From positions 2,232,001 through 2,296,000 of the forward strand of contig NZ_CP194331.1 in NCBI RefSeq assembly GCF_051257895.1: a stretch of DNA of 64,000 bases, given 5' to 3'. How positions within the stretch are numbered: the first letter of the stretch is position 1; each line of letters starts with the position of its first letter. Below the pieces are notes generated by a model, which saw nothing but the letters and a program-made list of their open reading frames with translations, was not told the DNA's origin and did not search any database. Origin of the DNA: Gallionella straubiae. Lineage in GTDB: Bacteria > Pseudomonadota > Gammaproteobacteria > Burkholderiales > Gallionellaceae. The position numbers and the translations under genes were made by a program. Positions 8,190-16,604 of this stretch are shown here, one piece after another.

Positions 8190-8801
8190 CTATTTCTCCA
8201 GCCAGTCCAGCAGGAGTGCCCATTGCTCGAGCTCGCGCTCGGCGAGGTAGGGCGGCAGGTCGAACAGGGATTTCCCCTCGAAGGCGGCATTCACATACAC
8301 CTGGGTTTCGCGCAGATAGGCCAGCACCGGGAGGTCGAGGGTGGAGAGGAAATGCTCCAGCGCCCAGGCGGCCTTGGTGCGCATCTCCATGCGCATGCCG
8401 ACCACGCCGATCTGGCACTTGTTCTTGCGCACCGATTTTTCTTCGGCCAGGGCTTTCAGGAAATCGAGGCTGGCCTGCAGGTCGAACAGCGAAGGGGCGA
8501 CCGGCACGACGATTTTGTGCGCCAGCCTGACGGCGTGGTCGAGGTTTTTGCCGTGCAGGCCGGCGGGCGAATCGATCACCAGCCAGTCGTTTGGCCGGTC
8601 GTCTTCCTTCCTGGAATCGAGCAGGCGGATGCGTGGCAGGGTGTCGGGGCGCGTGGCGAGCCACAGGGCGGAGGATTGCTGCCGGTCGAGGTCGAGCATC
8701 GCGACCTGCTGGCCGCGGCTCGCGAGGTAGCCGGCGATGTTGACCGACAGCGTGGACTTGCCGCTGCCGCCTTTCGGGTTTGCAACCAGAATCGTCTTCA
8801 T
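8190..8801 (-). CDS. ParA/MinD-family ATPase (orphan)
   Basis: A 203-residue member of the ParA/MinD/Soj superfamily with a deviant Walker A (KGGSGKST) at residues 10-17, a Walker A' region (MLDLDRQQSS) and Walker B (WLVIDSPAG). Such ATPases position plasmids, chromosomes or protein clusters on the nucleoid. No parB-like partner or parS-like repeat is adjacent, and the protein is short, so it is more likely an orphan cargo-positioning ATPase than the chromosomal ParA. It lies 108 bp upstream of the TPR gene, in the same direction. Confidence 0.85.
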   Translation of the reverse strand: MKTILVANPKGGSGKSTLSVNIAGYLASRGQQVAMLDLDRQQSSALWLATRPDTLPRIRLLDSRKEDDRPNDWLVIDSPAGLHGKNLDHAVRLAHKIVVPVAPSLFDLQASLDFLKALAEEKSVRKNKCQIGVVGMRMEMRTKAAWALEHFLSTLDLPVLAYLRETQVYVNAAFEGKSLFDLPPYLAERELEQWALLLDWLEK

Positions 8802-8833
8802 TTCACTCCCCCTTTTTTTGAATTATGGTGGTG

Positions 8834-10330
8834 CTACCTGCGTCTCCCGAGCAATGAACCCAGCACGCCGCGGATGATCTGCCGCCCGACTTCCGAGCCG
8901 ATGGCGCGCGCGGCGCTCTTGGCCAGCGCCTCGGCGGCGCCCTCACGGCGGCTTCCGCCGCCCCCCAGCACGCTGCCCAGCATTCCGCCTAATCCTCCAC
9001 TTGACTGTCCGCTGCTCTCGGCTGGCGTGGGCGGTGCGGCAGTGGTTTTTTCGGCGGTGCGTCCCTTGAGGATTTCGTAGGCCGACTCGCGGTCCACGGC
9101 TTTTTCGTAGTGCCCCGCGAGCAGCGATTCCTGCATGACGGCCTTGCGTTCGGCATCCGTGATCGGGCCGATCTGCGCCTGCGGCGGGACGATCAGCGCG
9201 CGCTCCACGATGCCCGGGCGGCCGTGTTCGTCCAGGCAGGAGACCAGCGCCTCGCCGACGCCGAGTTCGGTGATGACGGAGGCTTCATCCAGTTCCGGGT
9301 TGTCGCGCATGGTCTCGGCGGCGGCCTTCACCGCCTTCTGGTCGCGCGGGCTGAAGGCGCGCAACGCGTGCTGGATGCGGTTGCCGAGCTGCCCGAGCAC
9401 CTTGTCCGGCACGTCGGCGGGGTTCTGCGTGACGAAGTACACGCCCACGCCTTTCGAGCGGATCAGGCGCACCACCTGCTCGATCTTGTCGAGCAGCGCG
9501 GCGGGCGCGTCGTTGAACAGCAGGTGCGCCTCGTCGAAGAAGAATACCATCTTCGGTTTGGCGAGGTCGCCCGCCTCGGGCAAGTTCTCGAACAGCTCCG
9601 CGAGCAGCCACAGCAGCATCGTCGAATAGACCTTGGGCGAGGTCATCAGCTTGTCGGCGGCGAGGATGTTGATCATGCCGCAGCCGTCGCTTCCCGTCTG
9701 CATCAGGTCGTTGATGTCGAGCATCGGCTCGCCGAACAGGCTTTCGCCGCCCTGCGTCTCGATCTGCAACAGGCCGCGCTGGATCGCGCCGACGCTCGCG
9801 GCGGAAATGTTGCCGTACTCGGTGGTGAACTCCTTCGCGTTGTCGCCGACATGCTGCACCATCGTGCGCAGGTCTTTCAGGTCGAGCAGCAAGAGGCCGT
9901 TATCGTCGGCGATCTTGAACACCAGCGAGAGCACGCCCTGCTGCACGTCGTTGAGGTTGAGCATGCGTCCGATCAGCAGCGGCCCCATGTCGGAGATGGT
10001 GGCGCGTAGCGGATGGCCCAGCTCGCCGAACATGTCCCAGAACGTCACCGGGTACGCGCGGTGCGCAAAATTTTCCAGCTTGAGTTGCCCCACCCGCGCC
10101 TCGACCCTGGCGTTGCCGCCGCCGGGTTTGCTCATGCCGGAGAGGTCGCCCTTGATGTCCGAGAGGAACACCGGTACGCCGATGCGGCTGAATGATTCAG
10201 CCAGCGTCTGCAGGGTCACGGTCTTGCCGGTGCCGGTCGCGCCGGTGATCAGGCCGTGGCGGTTGGCCATCTGCGGCAGCAGGCAGAGTTCTTGTTTGTC
10301 GTTCTTGGCGATGAGCAGCGGTTCGGTCAT
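8834..10330 (-). CDS. HerA-like ATPase, DUF853 family
   Basis: A protein of about 498 residues with Walker A (GATGTGKT) near residue 34 and a Walker B-like strand (MVFFFDEAH) in the middle. It belongs to the HerA/FtsK superfamily subgroup DUF853, annotated as predicted ATPases or helicases; the biological role is not established. The C-terminal 90 residues are Gly/Ser/Arg-rich and carry the conserved SAARAIGSEVGRQIIRG-type segment. I start at the ATG at 10330 rather than 17 codons upstream because the family begins with a short stretch before the P-loop. It is divergent from yebC. Confidence 0.88.
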   Translation of the reverse strand: MTEPLLIAKNDKQELCLLPQMANRHGLITGATGTGKTVTLQTLAESFSRIGVPVFLSDIKGDLSGMSKPGGGNARVEARVGQLKLENFAHRAYPVTFWDMFGELGHPLRATISDMGPLLIGRMLNLNDVQQGVLSLVFKIADDNGLLLLDLKDLRTMVQHVGDNAKEFTTEYGNISAASVGAIQRGLLQIETQGGESLFGEPMLDINDLMQTGSDGCGMINILAADKLMTSPKVYSTMLLWLLAELFENLPEAGDLAKPKMVFFFDEAHLLFNDAPAALLDKIEQVVRLIRSKGVGVYFVTQNPADVPDKVLGQLGNRIQHALRAFSPRDQKAVKAAAETMRDNPELDEASVITELGVGEALVSCLDEHGRPGIVERALIVPPQAQIGPITDAERKAVMQESLLAGHYEKAVDRESAYEILKGRTAEKTTAAPPTPAESSGQSSGGLGGMLGSVLGGGGSRREGAAEALAKSAARAIGSEVGRQIIRGVLGSLLGRRR

Positions 10331-10432
10331 GGCAGTCCGGCTTGGCTTGTATTGGGATATTTGAGGCGTAAATGATAACATCGCGGAATGGTCTTATAGG
10401 GAATGGCAAGGCTGCTTTTTTTGGAGAGAAAT

Positions 10433-11158
10433 ATGGCTGGACATAGCAAGTGGGCAAACATTCAACACCGCAAGGGCAAGCAGGACGCGAAGCGCGGCAA
10501 GATTTTCACGCGCCTGATCAAGGAGATCACCGTCGCGGCACGCATGGGCGGCGGCGACGCGGGCGCGAACCCGCGCCTGCGCCTCGCGATCGAGAAGGCG
10601 CGCGAGAACAACATGCCCAAGGACACCGTGGAGAACGCGATCAAGCGCGGCAGCGGCCAGCTCGAGGGGGTGAATTACGAGGAATTGCGCTACGAGGGCT
10701 ACGGCATCAACGGTGCGGCGGTGATGGTGGACTGCATGACCGACAACAAGACGCGCACCGTCGCGGAAGTGCGCCACGCCTTTGCCAAGAACGGCGGCAA
10801 CATGGGGACGGACGGCTCGGTGTCCTTCCTGTTCAAGCATTGCGGGCAGATGATCTTCGCCCCCGGTACCGACGAGAACGGCCTCATGGAGGTTGCGCTG
10901 GACGCCGGCGCGGAAGATATCTCGACCAACGACGACGGCAGCATCGAGGTGGTCGCCGCGCCCAACGATTTCGTGAACGTGAAGCAGGCGCTGGAGGCGG
11001 CGGGCTACAAGCCGGAATTCGCCGAAGTGACGATGAAGCCGTCCAGCGAGGTAGTCTTCAGCGGCGACGACGCGGTGAAGATGCAGAAGCTGCTCGATGC
11101 GCTGGAGAATCTGGATGACGTGCAGGAGGTCTATACCACCGCTGTCATGGAGGAGTAG
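10433..11158 (+). CDS. yebC: YebC/PmpR-family regulatory protein
   Basis: A 241-residue YebC-family protein beginning MAGHSKWANIQHRK, the hallmark of the family. Some members act as DNA-binding regulators and others help ribosomes through proline stretches; both are family knowledge. A TTGGAGAG ribosome site precedes the ATG at 10433, so the 10-codon extension upstream is unlikely. It directly precedes ruvC, with its TAG sharing a base with the ruvC GTG, a conserved proteobacterial arrangement. Confidence 0.96.
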   Translation: MAGHSKWANIQHRKGKQDAKRGKIFTRLIKEITVAARMGGGDAGANPRLRLAIEKARENNMPKDTVENAIKRGSGQLEGVNYEELRYEGYGINGAAVMVDCMTDNKTRTVAEVRHAFAKNGGNMGTDGSVSFLFKHCGQMIFAPGTDENGLMEVALDAGAEDISTNDDGSIEVVAAPNDFVNVKQALEAAGYKPEFAEVTMKPSSEVVFSGDDAVKMQKLLDALENLDDVQEVYTTAVMEE

Positions 11159-11677
11159 TGCGCATCCTCGGCATCGATCCCGGCCTGCGCATCACGGGTT
11201 TTGGTGTCCTCGAGAAACACGGACAGCAGTTGCACTACGTCGCGAGCGGCTGCATCAAGACGCCGGACGGCGAACTGCCGGAGCGGTTGAAGGTGATATT
11301 GGATTCGCTGGGTGAGGTGATAGCGCAGCATGAGCCGCAGCAGGTGGCGGTGGAGAAGGTGTTCGTCAACGTCAACCCGCAATCCACCTTGCTGCTCGGG
11401 CAGGCGCGCGGCGCGGCGATCTGCGCGGCGGTGCTGGTGAACCTGCCGGTGGCTGAATACACCGCGCTGCAGGTGAAGCAGGCGGTGGTCGGCAACGGCC
11501 ACGCGAAGAAGGAGCAGGTGCAGGAGATGGTGCAGCGCCTGCTGAAACTGTCCGGCACACCCAGCCCGGATGCGGCGGATGCGCTGGCCTGCGCGATCTG
11601 TCATGCGCATGGCGGAATGGGTTTGGGCGCTTTGGCGACCAAGGGTTTTCGCGTTCGGGGGGGGGAGGCTGGTATGA
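11158..11677 (+). pseudogene. ruvC: ruvC, Holliday junction endonuclease; end disturbed at a 9-G run
   Basis: RuvC resolves Holliday junctions with RuvAB. Starting at the GTG at 11158, the four catalytic acids fall at D7, E66, D138 and D141, the same numbering as in E. coli RuvC. As written there is no stop: the frame crosses nine Gs (11657-11665) and continues into the prenyltransferase. With eight Gs the protein would end RGGRLV at residue 172, with its TGA (11675-11677) overlapping the next ATG as ATGA, as is normal for this class. I therefore mark the gene as frameshifted at its last few codons; catalytic function should be intact. Sequencing error, a true fusion or slippage could each explain it. 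Confidence 0.85.
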
Positions 11678-12615
11678 CAGTGCAACCGCTGGAACCGACC
11701 ATCGCAACATTCCAGAACCCGCGGCTGCGTTACGCCGCGGCGACGCGCCCGGCGTTCCTCACGGCGAGCCTGATGGCATGCCTGCTCGGACTGGCGGCAG
11801 CCCGGCATGACGGCATCGCGCTTAACCCGGAACTGGCGGCGGTTACGCTGCTGTTTGCGCTGCTGGCGCATGCCGGGGTTAACGTGCTGAACGATTATTA
11901 CGATGCGCTGAACGGCACCGACGCACAGAACACCGAGCGCATCTTCCCGTTCACCGGCGGCAGCCGCTTCATCCAGAACGGCGTGCTGACCATGGCGCAG
12001 ACGCGCAATTTCGGTTTTGCGCTGCTGTCCGGCGTGGCGCTGGCGGGGCTGTGGCTGATGCTGCGCTCCGCGCCGCAGCTGTGGTATGTCGGCCTCGCCG
12101 GCCTGTTCATCGGCTGGGCGTATTCCGCGCCGCCGTTCCGTTTGAACAGCCGCGGCTGGGGCGAGTTGTGCGTGGCGGCGGGATTCCTGCTGATAACGGT
12201 GGGGACGGATTTCGTGCAGCGCAAAGGTTTCTCCGCCGCGCCGTTTGTGGCCGGTCTGTCCTACGCGCTGCTGGTGGCCAACCTGCTTTACATCAACCAG
12301 TTCCCGGATCGCAAGGCGGATACGGCGGCGGGCAAGCTGCACTGGGTGGCGCGGCTGGAGGTGCAGCAGGCGCGCTGGGGTTATGTGCTGATCGCGGCGC
12401 TGGCCTATGGATGGCTGTTGTCGGCGGTGGCGCTGGATGGGTTGCCGGTGCTCGCCCTGCTGACAGTACTCGCGCTACCGTTGAGCGTCAAGGCGGCACG
12501 CCTGCTGCTGCGGCACGCCGCGCAACCGCAGCAGCTCGGCGGCGCGATCAGGCTGACCATCGCCGCGATGCTGCTGCATGGAGCCTTGCTCTCACTTGGT
12601 TTAATTTTGGGATAG
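11674..12615 (+). CDS. UbiA-family prenyltransferase, MenA-like
   Basis: An integral membrane prenyltransferase of about 313 residues. The first Asp-rich motif (NVLNDYYD) near residue 78 and the second (NQFPDRKAD) near residue 212 bind the prenyl diphosphate through Mg2+. Overall it resembles 1,4-dihydroxy-2-naphthoate prenyltransferase (MenA) more than UbiA, but the quinone substrate cannot be fixed without other men genes. The ATG at 11674 has GGGAGG five bases upstream, partly formed by the G run at the ruvC end. An in-frame fusion to RuvC, as literally read, is probably not real. Confidence 0.85.
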   Translation: MTVQPLEPTIATFQNPRLRYAAATRPAFLTASLMACLLGLAAARHDGIALNPELAAVTLLFALLAHAGVNVLNDYYDALNGTDAQNTERIFPFTGGSRFIQNGVLTMAQTRNFGFALLSGVALAGLWLMLRSAPQLWYVGLAGLFIGWAYSAPPFRLNSRGWGELCVAAGFLLITVGTDFVQRKGFSAAPFVAGLSYALLVANLLYINQFPDRKADTAAGKLHWVARLEVQQARWGYVLIAALAYGWLLSAVALDGLPVLALLTVLALPLSVKAARLLLRHAAQPQQLGGAIRLTIAAMLLHGALLSLGLILG

Positions 12616-12619
12616 GAAA

Positions 12620-13201
12620 ATGATTGGCCGTTTAACCGGAATCCTGCTGGAAAAGAACCCGCCGCAAATCCTGCTGGATGTGCAGGGCGTGGCCTACGAA
12701 CTGGACGTGCCGATGAGCACCTTCTACAACCTGCCGGTGCTGCACGAAAAAGTGGTGCTGCATACGCAGCTCATCGTGCGCGAGGATGCGCACCTGTTGT
12801 TCGGCTTCGGTTCGCTGGACGAACGCGCGGCGTTCCGTCAGCTGCTCAAGATCAGCGGCGTCGGTCCCAAACTCGCGCTGGCCGTGCTGTCCGGCCTGAG
12901 CCTCGCCGACCTGGCGCTCGCGGTGGCGAACAAGGAGGCGGGCCGCCTCACCAAAATTCCCGGCGTCGGCAAGAAGACCGCCGAGCGGCTGCTGCTGGAA
13001 TTGCAGGGCAAATTTGCGGCAAGCGTCGCGAGCGCCGCGCGGGATGTTGCGCCCGCATCGTCCGGCGACGACATCGTCAACGCGCTGCTGGCCCTGGGCT
13101 ACAACGAGAAGGAGGCCGGCTGGGCGGTCAAGCAATTGCCTAAAGACACCGATGTTTCGGACGGCATCCGCCAGGCCCTTAAGTTATTATCCAAAGCATG
13201 A
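12620..13201 (+). CDS. ruvA: Holliday junction helicase subunit RuvA
   Basis: A 193-residue RuvA, the tetrameric junction-binding subunit that loads RuvB. It begins MIGRLTGILLEKNPPQ, has paired helix-hairpin-helix motifs (SGVGPKLAL and PGVGKKTAERLLLE) in the middle, and a C-terminal RuvB-binding domain. Its stop overlaps the ruvB start by four bases. Confidence 0.98.
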   Translation: MIGRLTGILLEKNPPQILLDVQGVAYELDVPMSTFYNLPVLHEKVVLHTQLIVREDAHLLFGFGSLDERAAFRQLLKISGVGPKLALAVLSGLSLADLALAVANKEAGRLTKIPGVGKKTAERLLLELQGKFAASVASAARDVAPASSGDDIVNALLALGYNEKEAGWAVKQLPKDTDVSDGIRQALKLLSKA

Positions 13202-14253
13202 TTCACAGCGACAACCTCTCCGCCGAACCGCGCCTGATCGCGCCCACCTCCGTGTCGAAACAGGAGGAGGCGCTGGAGCGCGCGCTGCGCCCGAAGCAGC
13301 TCGACGAATACGTCGGGCAGGAAAAAATCCGCGGACAACTGGAAATCTTCATCGAGGCGGCGAAGCGGCGCAACGAGCCGCTCGATCATGTGCTGCTGTT
13401 CGGCCCGCCGGGCTTGGGCAAGACCACGCTGGCGCAGATCATCGCGCGCGAGATGGGTGTCAACATCCGCCACACTTCCGGCCCGGTGCTGGAGCGTGCC
13501 GGCGACCTCGCCGCGCTGCTCACCAACCTCGAGCCGAACGACGTGCTGTTCATCGACGAGATTCATCGCCTCTCGCCCGTGGTCGAGGAGATCCTCTATC
13601 CCGCGCTGGAGGATTACCAGATCGACATCATGATAGGCGAAGGCCCTGCCGCGCGCTCGGTGAAGCTCGACCTGCCGCCGTTCACGCTGGTGGGGGCGAC
13701 CACGCGCGCGGGCATGCTGACCAATCCGCTGCGCGACCGCTTCGGCATCGTGGCAAGGCTGGAGTTCTACACGCCGCAGGAATTACAGCGCATCGTGATG
13801 CGTTCGGCGAAGCTGCTGGAGATGAGCCTGTCGTTTGATGCCGCGCTGGAGATCGCCAACCGTTCGCGCGGCACGCCGCGCATCGCGAATCGTTTATTGC
13901 GGCGCGTGCGCGACTTCGCCGACGTGAAGGCAGCAGGCGATGCGACGCGCGAGGTTGCCGATGCCGCGCTGACCATGCTCGACGTGGATGCGCGCGGGCT
14001 GGACGTGATGGACCGAAAACTGTTGCTGACCGTGATCGAAAAATTCCTCGGCGGGCCGGTTGGCGTGGACAACCTCGCGGCCGCGATCGGCGAGGAGCGC
14101 GACACCATCGAGGACGTGCTGGAGCCATACCTGATCCAGCAGGGTTACCTGCAGCGCACCCCGCGCGGGCGCATGGCCACCGCGAATGCCTATCGCCATT
14201 TCGGGCTGGTGGTAGCGGGCAACCCGATCAGCGGGGACTTGCTGGATGAGTAG
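13198..14253 (+). CDS. ruvB: Holliday junction helicase subunit RuvB
   Basis: A 351-residue AAA+ motor for branch migration. Walker A is GPPGLGKTT near residue 69, Walker B DEIHRLSP follows, with sensor GATTRAG and the C-terminal winged-helix domain with TPRGR. Its length is normal. It starts at an ATGA overlap with ruvA, and its end overlaps ybgC by eight bases, showing tight coupling into the tol operon. Confidence 0.98.
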   Translation: MIHSDNLSAEPRLIAPTSVSKQEEALERALRPKQLDEYVGQEKIRGQLEIFIEAAKRRNEPLDHVLLFGPPGLGKTTLAQIIAREMGVNIRHTSGPVLERAGDLAALLTNLEPNDVLFIDEIHRLSPVVEEILYPALEDYQIDIMIGEGPAARSVKLDLPPFTLVGATTRAGMLTNPLRDRFGIVARLEFYTPQELQRIVMRSAKLLEMSLSFDAALEIANRSRGTPRIANRLLRRVRDFADVKAAGDATREVADAALTMLDVDARGLDVMDRKLLLTVIEKFLGGPVGVDNLAAAIGEERDTIEDVLEPYLIQQGYLQRTPRGRMATANAYRHFGLVVAGNPISGDLLDE

Positions 14254-14653
14254 GCACAGGATATTTGCGCTGCCGGTCCGGGTCTATTTTCAGGACACCG
14301 ACGCGGGCGGCGTGGTGTATCACGCGAGCTACGTGAACTTCATGGAGCGCGCGCGCACCGAGTGGCTGCGCACGCATGGCTACAGCAACGCCGGGCTGAT
14401 GAAAGAGTTCGGCGTGGTGTTCGTGGTGCGCTCGCTGAAGCTGGATTATCTCAAACCTGCGCTGCTCGACGATTTGCTGGAGGTCACGGCGCAGATCAAG
14501 GAGATCGGGCGCAGCCGCCTGAATCTGGTGCAGACTGTGCGGCGTAATGGTGATGTGCTGGCCGAGGGCGAGGTGCATCTGGTGTGCGTTTCGGTGGAAG
14601 GCTTCAAGCCGGTCAGCGTGCCGGAGGTCTTGCGTAGGCAGTGGAAGGTTTAA
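14246..14653 (+). CDS. ybgC: Tol-Pal system acyl-CoA thioesterase YbgC
   Basis: A 135-residue hot-dog-fold thioesterase. The active-site segment (VYFQDTDAGGVVYHASYVNF), with the catalytic Asp, lies near residue 15. Family members hydrolyse short acyl-CoAs or interact with phospholipid synthesis, and the gene is usually first in the tol-pal operon, as here. Confidence 0.95.
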   Translation: MSRHRIFALPVRVYFQDTDAGGVVYHASYVNFMERARTEWLRTHGYSNAGLMKEFGVVFVVRSLKLDYLKPALLDDLLEVTAQIKEIGRSRLNLVQTVRRNGDVLAEGEVHLVCVSVEGFKPVSVPEVLRRQWKV

Positions 14654-14669
14654 TCGGGAAAGGACAACA

Positions 14670-15347
14670 ATGGAAGTGACGCAGGATTTGTCGTTTATAC
14701 ATCTCATCAGCAATGCCAGCGTGCTGGTGCAGCTCGTGATGGGCCTGTTGCTGCTGGTGTCGCTGCTGTCGTGGTGGTACATCTTCCTCAAGCTGTTCGC
14801 TATCCGCCATGAGGTCAGGCTGACCGGGGAGTTTGAAGATGCGTTCTGGCACAACCAGAATCTGAATGAGCTGTACAAACAGGTGAGCGGCAACACGCGG
14901 CGCAACCAGGGCGCGCTGGAGCGCATCTTCGCCGCCGGTTTTGTCGAGTTCGTAAAGCTGAGGAAGCAGCATGGCGTGGAGGCCGCTGCGGTGATGGACG
15001 GCACGCGTCGCGCGATGCGCGCGACCTACCAGCGCGAGATGGACCGGCTGGAGTCGCATCTGGCGTTCCTCGCCTCGGTCGGTTCGGTCAGCCCGTATGT
15101 CGGGCTGTTCGGCACGGTGTGGGGCATCATGAATGCGTTCCGCGGCCTGGCGAACGTCGGGCAGGCGACGCTGGCGCATGTCGCGCCGGGGATCGCCGAG
15201 GCGCTGGTGGCGACCGCGATGGGCCTGTTCGCGGCGATCCCGGCGGTGATCGCCTACAACCGCTACGCGCATGACATCAACCGGCTGGCGACGCGTTTCG
15301 AGAGTTTCACCGAAGAGTTTTCCAACGTGTTGCAGAGGCAGCCATGA
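14670..15347 (+). CDS. tolQ: Tol-Pal proton channel subunit TolQ
   Basis: A 225-residue inner membrane protein that, with TolR, uses the proton gradient to energise TolA. It is related to ExbB and MotA. Three membrane segments are visible near residues 15-37, 130-155 and 165-190, the last two with the conserved GLFGTVWGIMNAF and GLFAAIPAVIAYN stretches. The ATG at 14670 has GGGAAAGGA upstream. The gene ends in NVLQRQP, a sequence repeated imperfectly 98 bp later in front of tolR. Confidence 0.96.
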   Translation: MEVTQDLSFIHLISNASVLVQLVMGLLLLVSLLSWWYIFLKLFAIRHEVRLTGEFEDAFWHNQNLNELYKQVSGNTRRNQGALERIFAAGFVEFVKLRKQHGVEAAAVMDGTRRAMRATYQREMDRLESHLAFLASVGSVSPYVGLFGTVWGIMNAFRGLANVGQATLAHVAPGIAEALVATAMGLFAAIPAVIAYNRYAHDINRLATRFESFTEEFSNVLQRQP

Positions 15348-15441
15348 CACGGTGCGCGGTAGCGACGGGTGCGGGAATGGCTGCCTTGCACCTCCTCCCG
15401 CAAACGGCTGGCTACGCCAGTAACGTGTTGGAGGTGCAGCC
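15348..15441 (+). promoter_or_regulatory. Structured tolQ-tolR leader that can sequester the tolR ribosome site
   Basis: The 94-bp gap holds a perfect 9-bp inverted repeat: TGCACCTCC (15387-15395) and GGAGGTGCA (15430-15438). The second arm contains the tolR ribosome site (GGAGG), seven bases before its GTG. The loop has its own 5-bp hairpin (CTGGC/GCCAG). In addition, 15422-15445 is an imperfect copy of the tolQ end (15324-15347), matching 20 of 24 bases. Function as a translation switch is inference. Confidence 0.5.
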
Positions 15442-15867
15442 GTGAACTCTGAACGCCATTCCGCGCGCCGCCTGATGAACGAGATCAACGTCGTGCCCTA
15501 TATCGACGTGATGCTGGTGCTGCTGGTGATCTTCATGGTGACCGCGCCGCTGATGAATCCCGGGCAGATCGATCTGCCCAGCGTGGGCAAGTCGCTGGTC
15601 CCGCCGGTCGCGCCGCTGGAGGTCGTCATCAGGAAAGACGCCACGCTGGCTTTGCGCGATCATTCCAGGGGCGGCAAGGAAAGCAAGGTTTCGCGCGAAG
15701 AGCTGGTCGCGATCCTGAAGACCCGGCAGGGCATCCAGGCGGAGCAGGCGGTGGTTATTTCCGCCGACAAAAACGTGCGCTATGAAGAAGTCGTCAACGT
15801 GATGGACGTGCTGCAACAGCAGCACATCAAGAAGGTCGGATTGCTCACTCAAGCAAAGGGCAAATGA
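15442..15867 (+). CDS. tolR: Tol-Pal proton channel subunit TolR
   Basis: A 141-residue ExbD/TolR protein with one N-terminal membrane helix (residues about 15-37, NEINVVPYIDVMLVLLVIF) that holds the conserved proton-relay Asp, and a periplasmic domain. The GTG start at 15442 is preceded by GGAGG. The last four bases overlap tolA. Confidence 0.95.
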   Translation: MNSERHSARRLMNEINVVPYIDVMLVLLVIFMVTAPLMNPGQIDLPSVGKSLVPPVAPLEVVIRKDATLALRDHSRGGKESKVSREELVAILKTRQGIQAEQAVVISADKNVRYEEVVNVMDVLQQQHIKKVGLLTQAKGK

Positions 15868-16592
15868 GCGCGGTCGCTTACTACGAACCCTACAAGCTGC
15901 CTGCGGGCATCCTGGCCGCGGCGGTGCATGGCGTTTTTTTCGCGTTGCTGTATTTCGGCTTTGCGTGGCAGGCGCAGCCTTCCGGGACGATGAGCGTGGA
16001 GTTGTGGGCTAGCCTGCCGGGCGAGGCCGGGGCACCGCCGGGCCAGGCGAAGGCCGAGGAGGCCGCACCGCCGCCACCGGAGAAAGCAGTCAAGCAGGAA
16101 GCACCGCCGCAGCCGGAAAAAGCGGTTGAGCCGGAGATCGTCATGCCCGACAAGAAGAAGGCAGAGACCAGGGCGGCCGAGGAGAAGCCGGAGAAAAAGA
16201 AAGTGCTTCCGCGCATCGCCGATGTGATTGCCCAGCCCGGGGGGCAGGGAGCGGGCAGCATCGCAGGCATGGCCGCGCGCGAGCGGGCCGGGCGGGAATC
16301 GGCGATCGGACGCGTGGTGGATGAATACACCGGCAGGATCACCAGCAAGGTGCGCCGCAACATCGTGATGCCGCCGGATGTGGCGGATGATGCGCGCGCC
16401 GAGTTCCTCGTGACGCTGCTGCCGGGCGGCGGGGTGCTGAGCGCAAGGCTTGTCAAATCCAGCGGCAACGCGGCCTACGACGATGCGGTGGAGCGCGCGA
16501 TCCTGAAGTCGCAGCCCTTGCCGTTGCCCGCCGATGCGACGATGTTCAACAGATTTCGCGAATTGAAACTGGTATTCAGGCCGGTCGAATAG
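15864..16592 (+). CDS. tolA: Tol-Pal energy transducer TolA (short form)
   Basis: A 242-residue TolA/TonB-type protein: one N-terminal membrane helix (residues about 15-35), a Pro/Glu/Lys/Ala-rich periplasmic stalk (about 50-115) and a C-terminal TonB/TolA-like domain ending FRELKLVFRPVE. It couples the TolQR motor to TolB and Pal. It is much shorter than the E. coli protein because the stalk is reduced, which is common in betaproteobacteria. Confidence 0.92.
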   Translation: MSAVAYYEPYKLPAGILAAAVHGVFFALLYFGFAWQAQPSGTMSVELWASLPGEAGAPPGQAKAEEAAPPPPEKAVKQEAPPQPEKAVEPEIVMPDKKKAETRAAEEKPEKKKVLPRIADVIAQPGGQGAGSIAGMAARERAGRESAIGRVVDEYTGRITSKVRRNIVMPPDVADDARAEFLVTLLPGGGVLSARLVKSSGNAAYDDAVERAILKSQPLPLPADATMFNRFRELKLVFRPVE

Positions 16593-16604
16593 AAGAGGAT
16601 AGAT

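Noticed and set aside
8190..8801. Chromosomal ParA of a parABS system
   Set aside because: No parB neighbour, no parS-like 16-bp palindromes and a short protein; called an orphan ParA-like ATPase.
11158..12615. A true RuvC-prenyltransferase fusion protein
   Set aside because: The join lies at a nine-G run, removal of one G gives a normal RuvC end and ATGA overlap, and there is no functional reason for the fusion. Kept as a finding to check.
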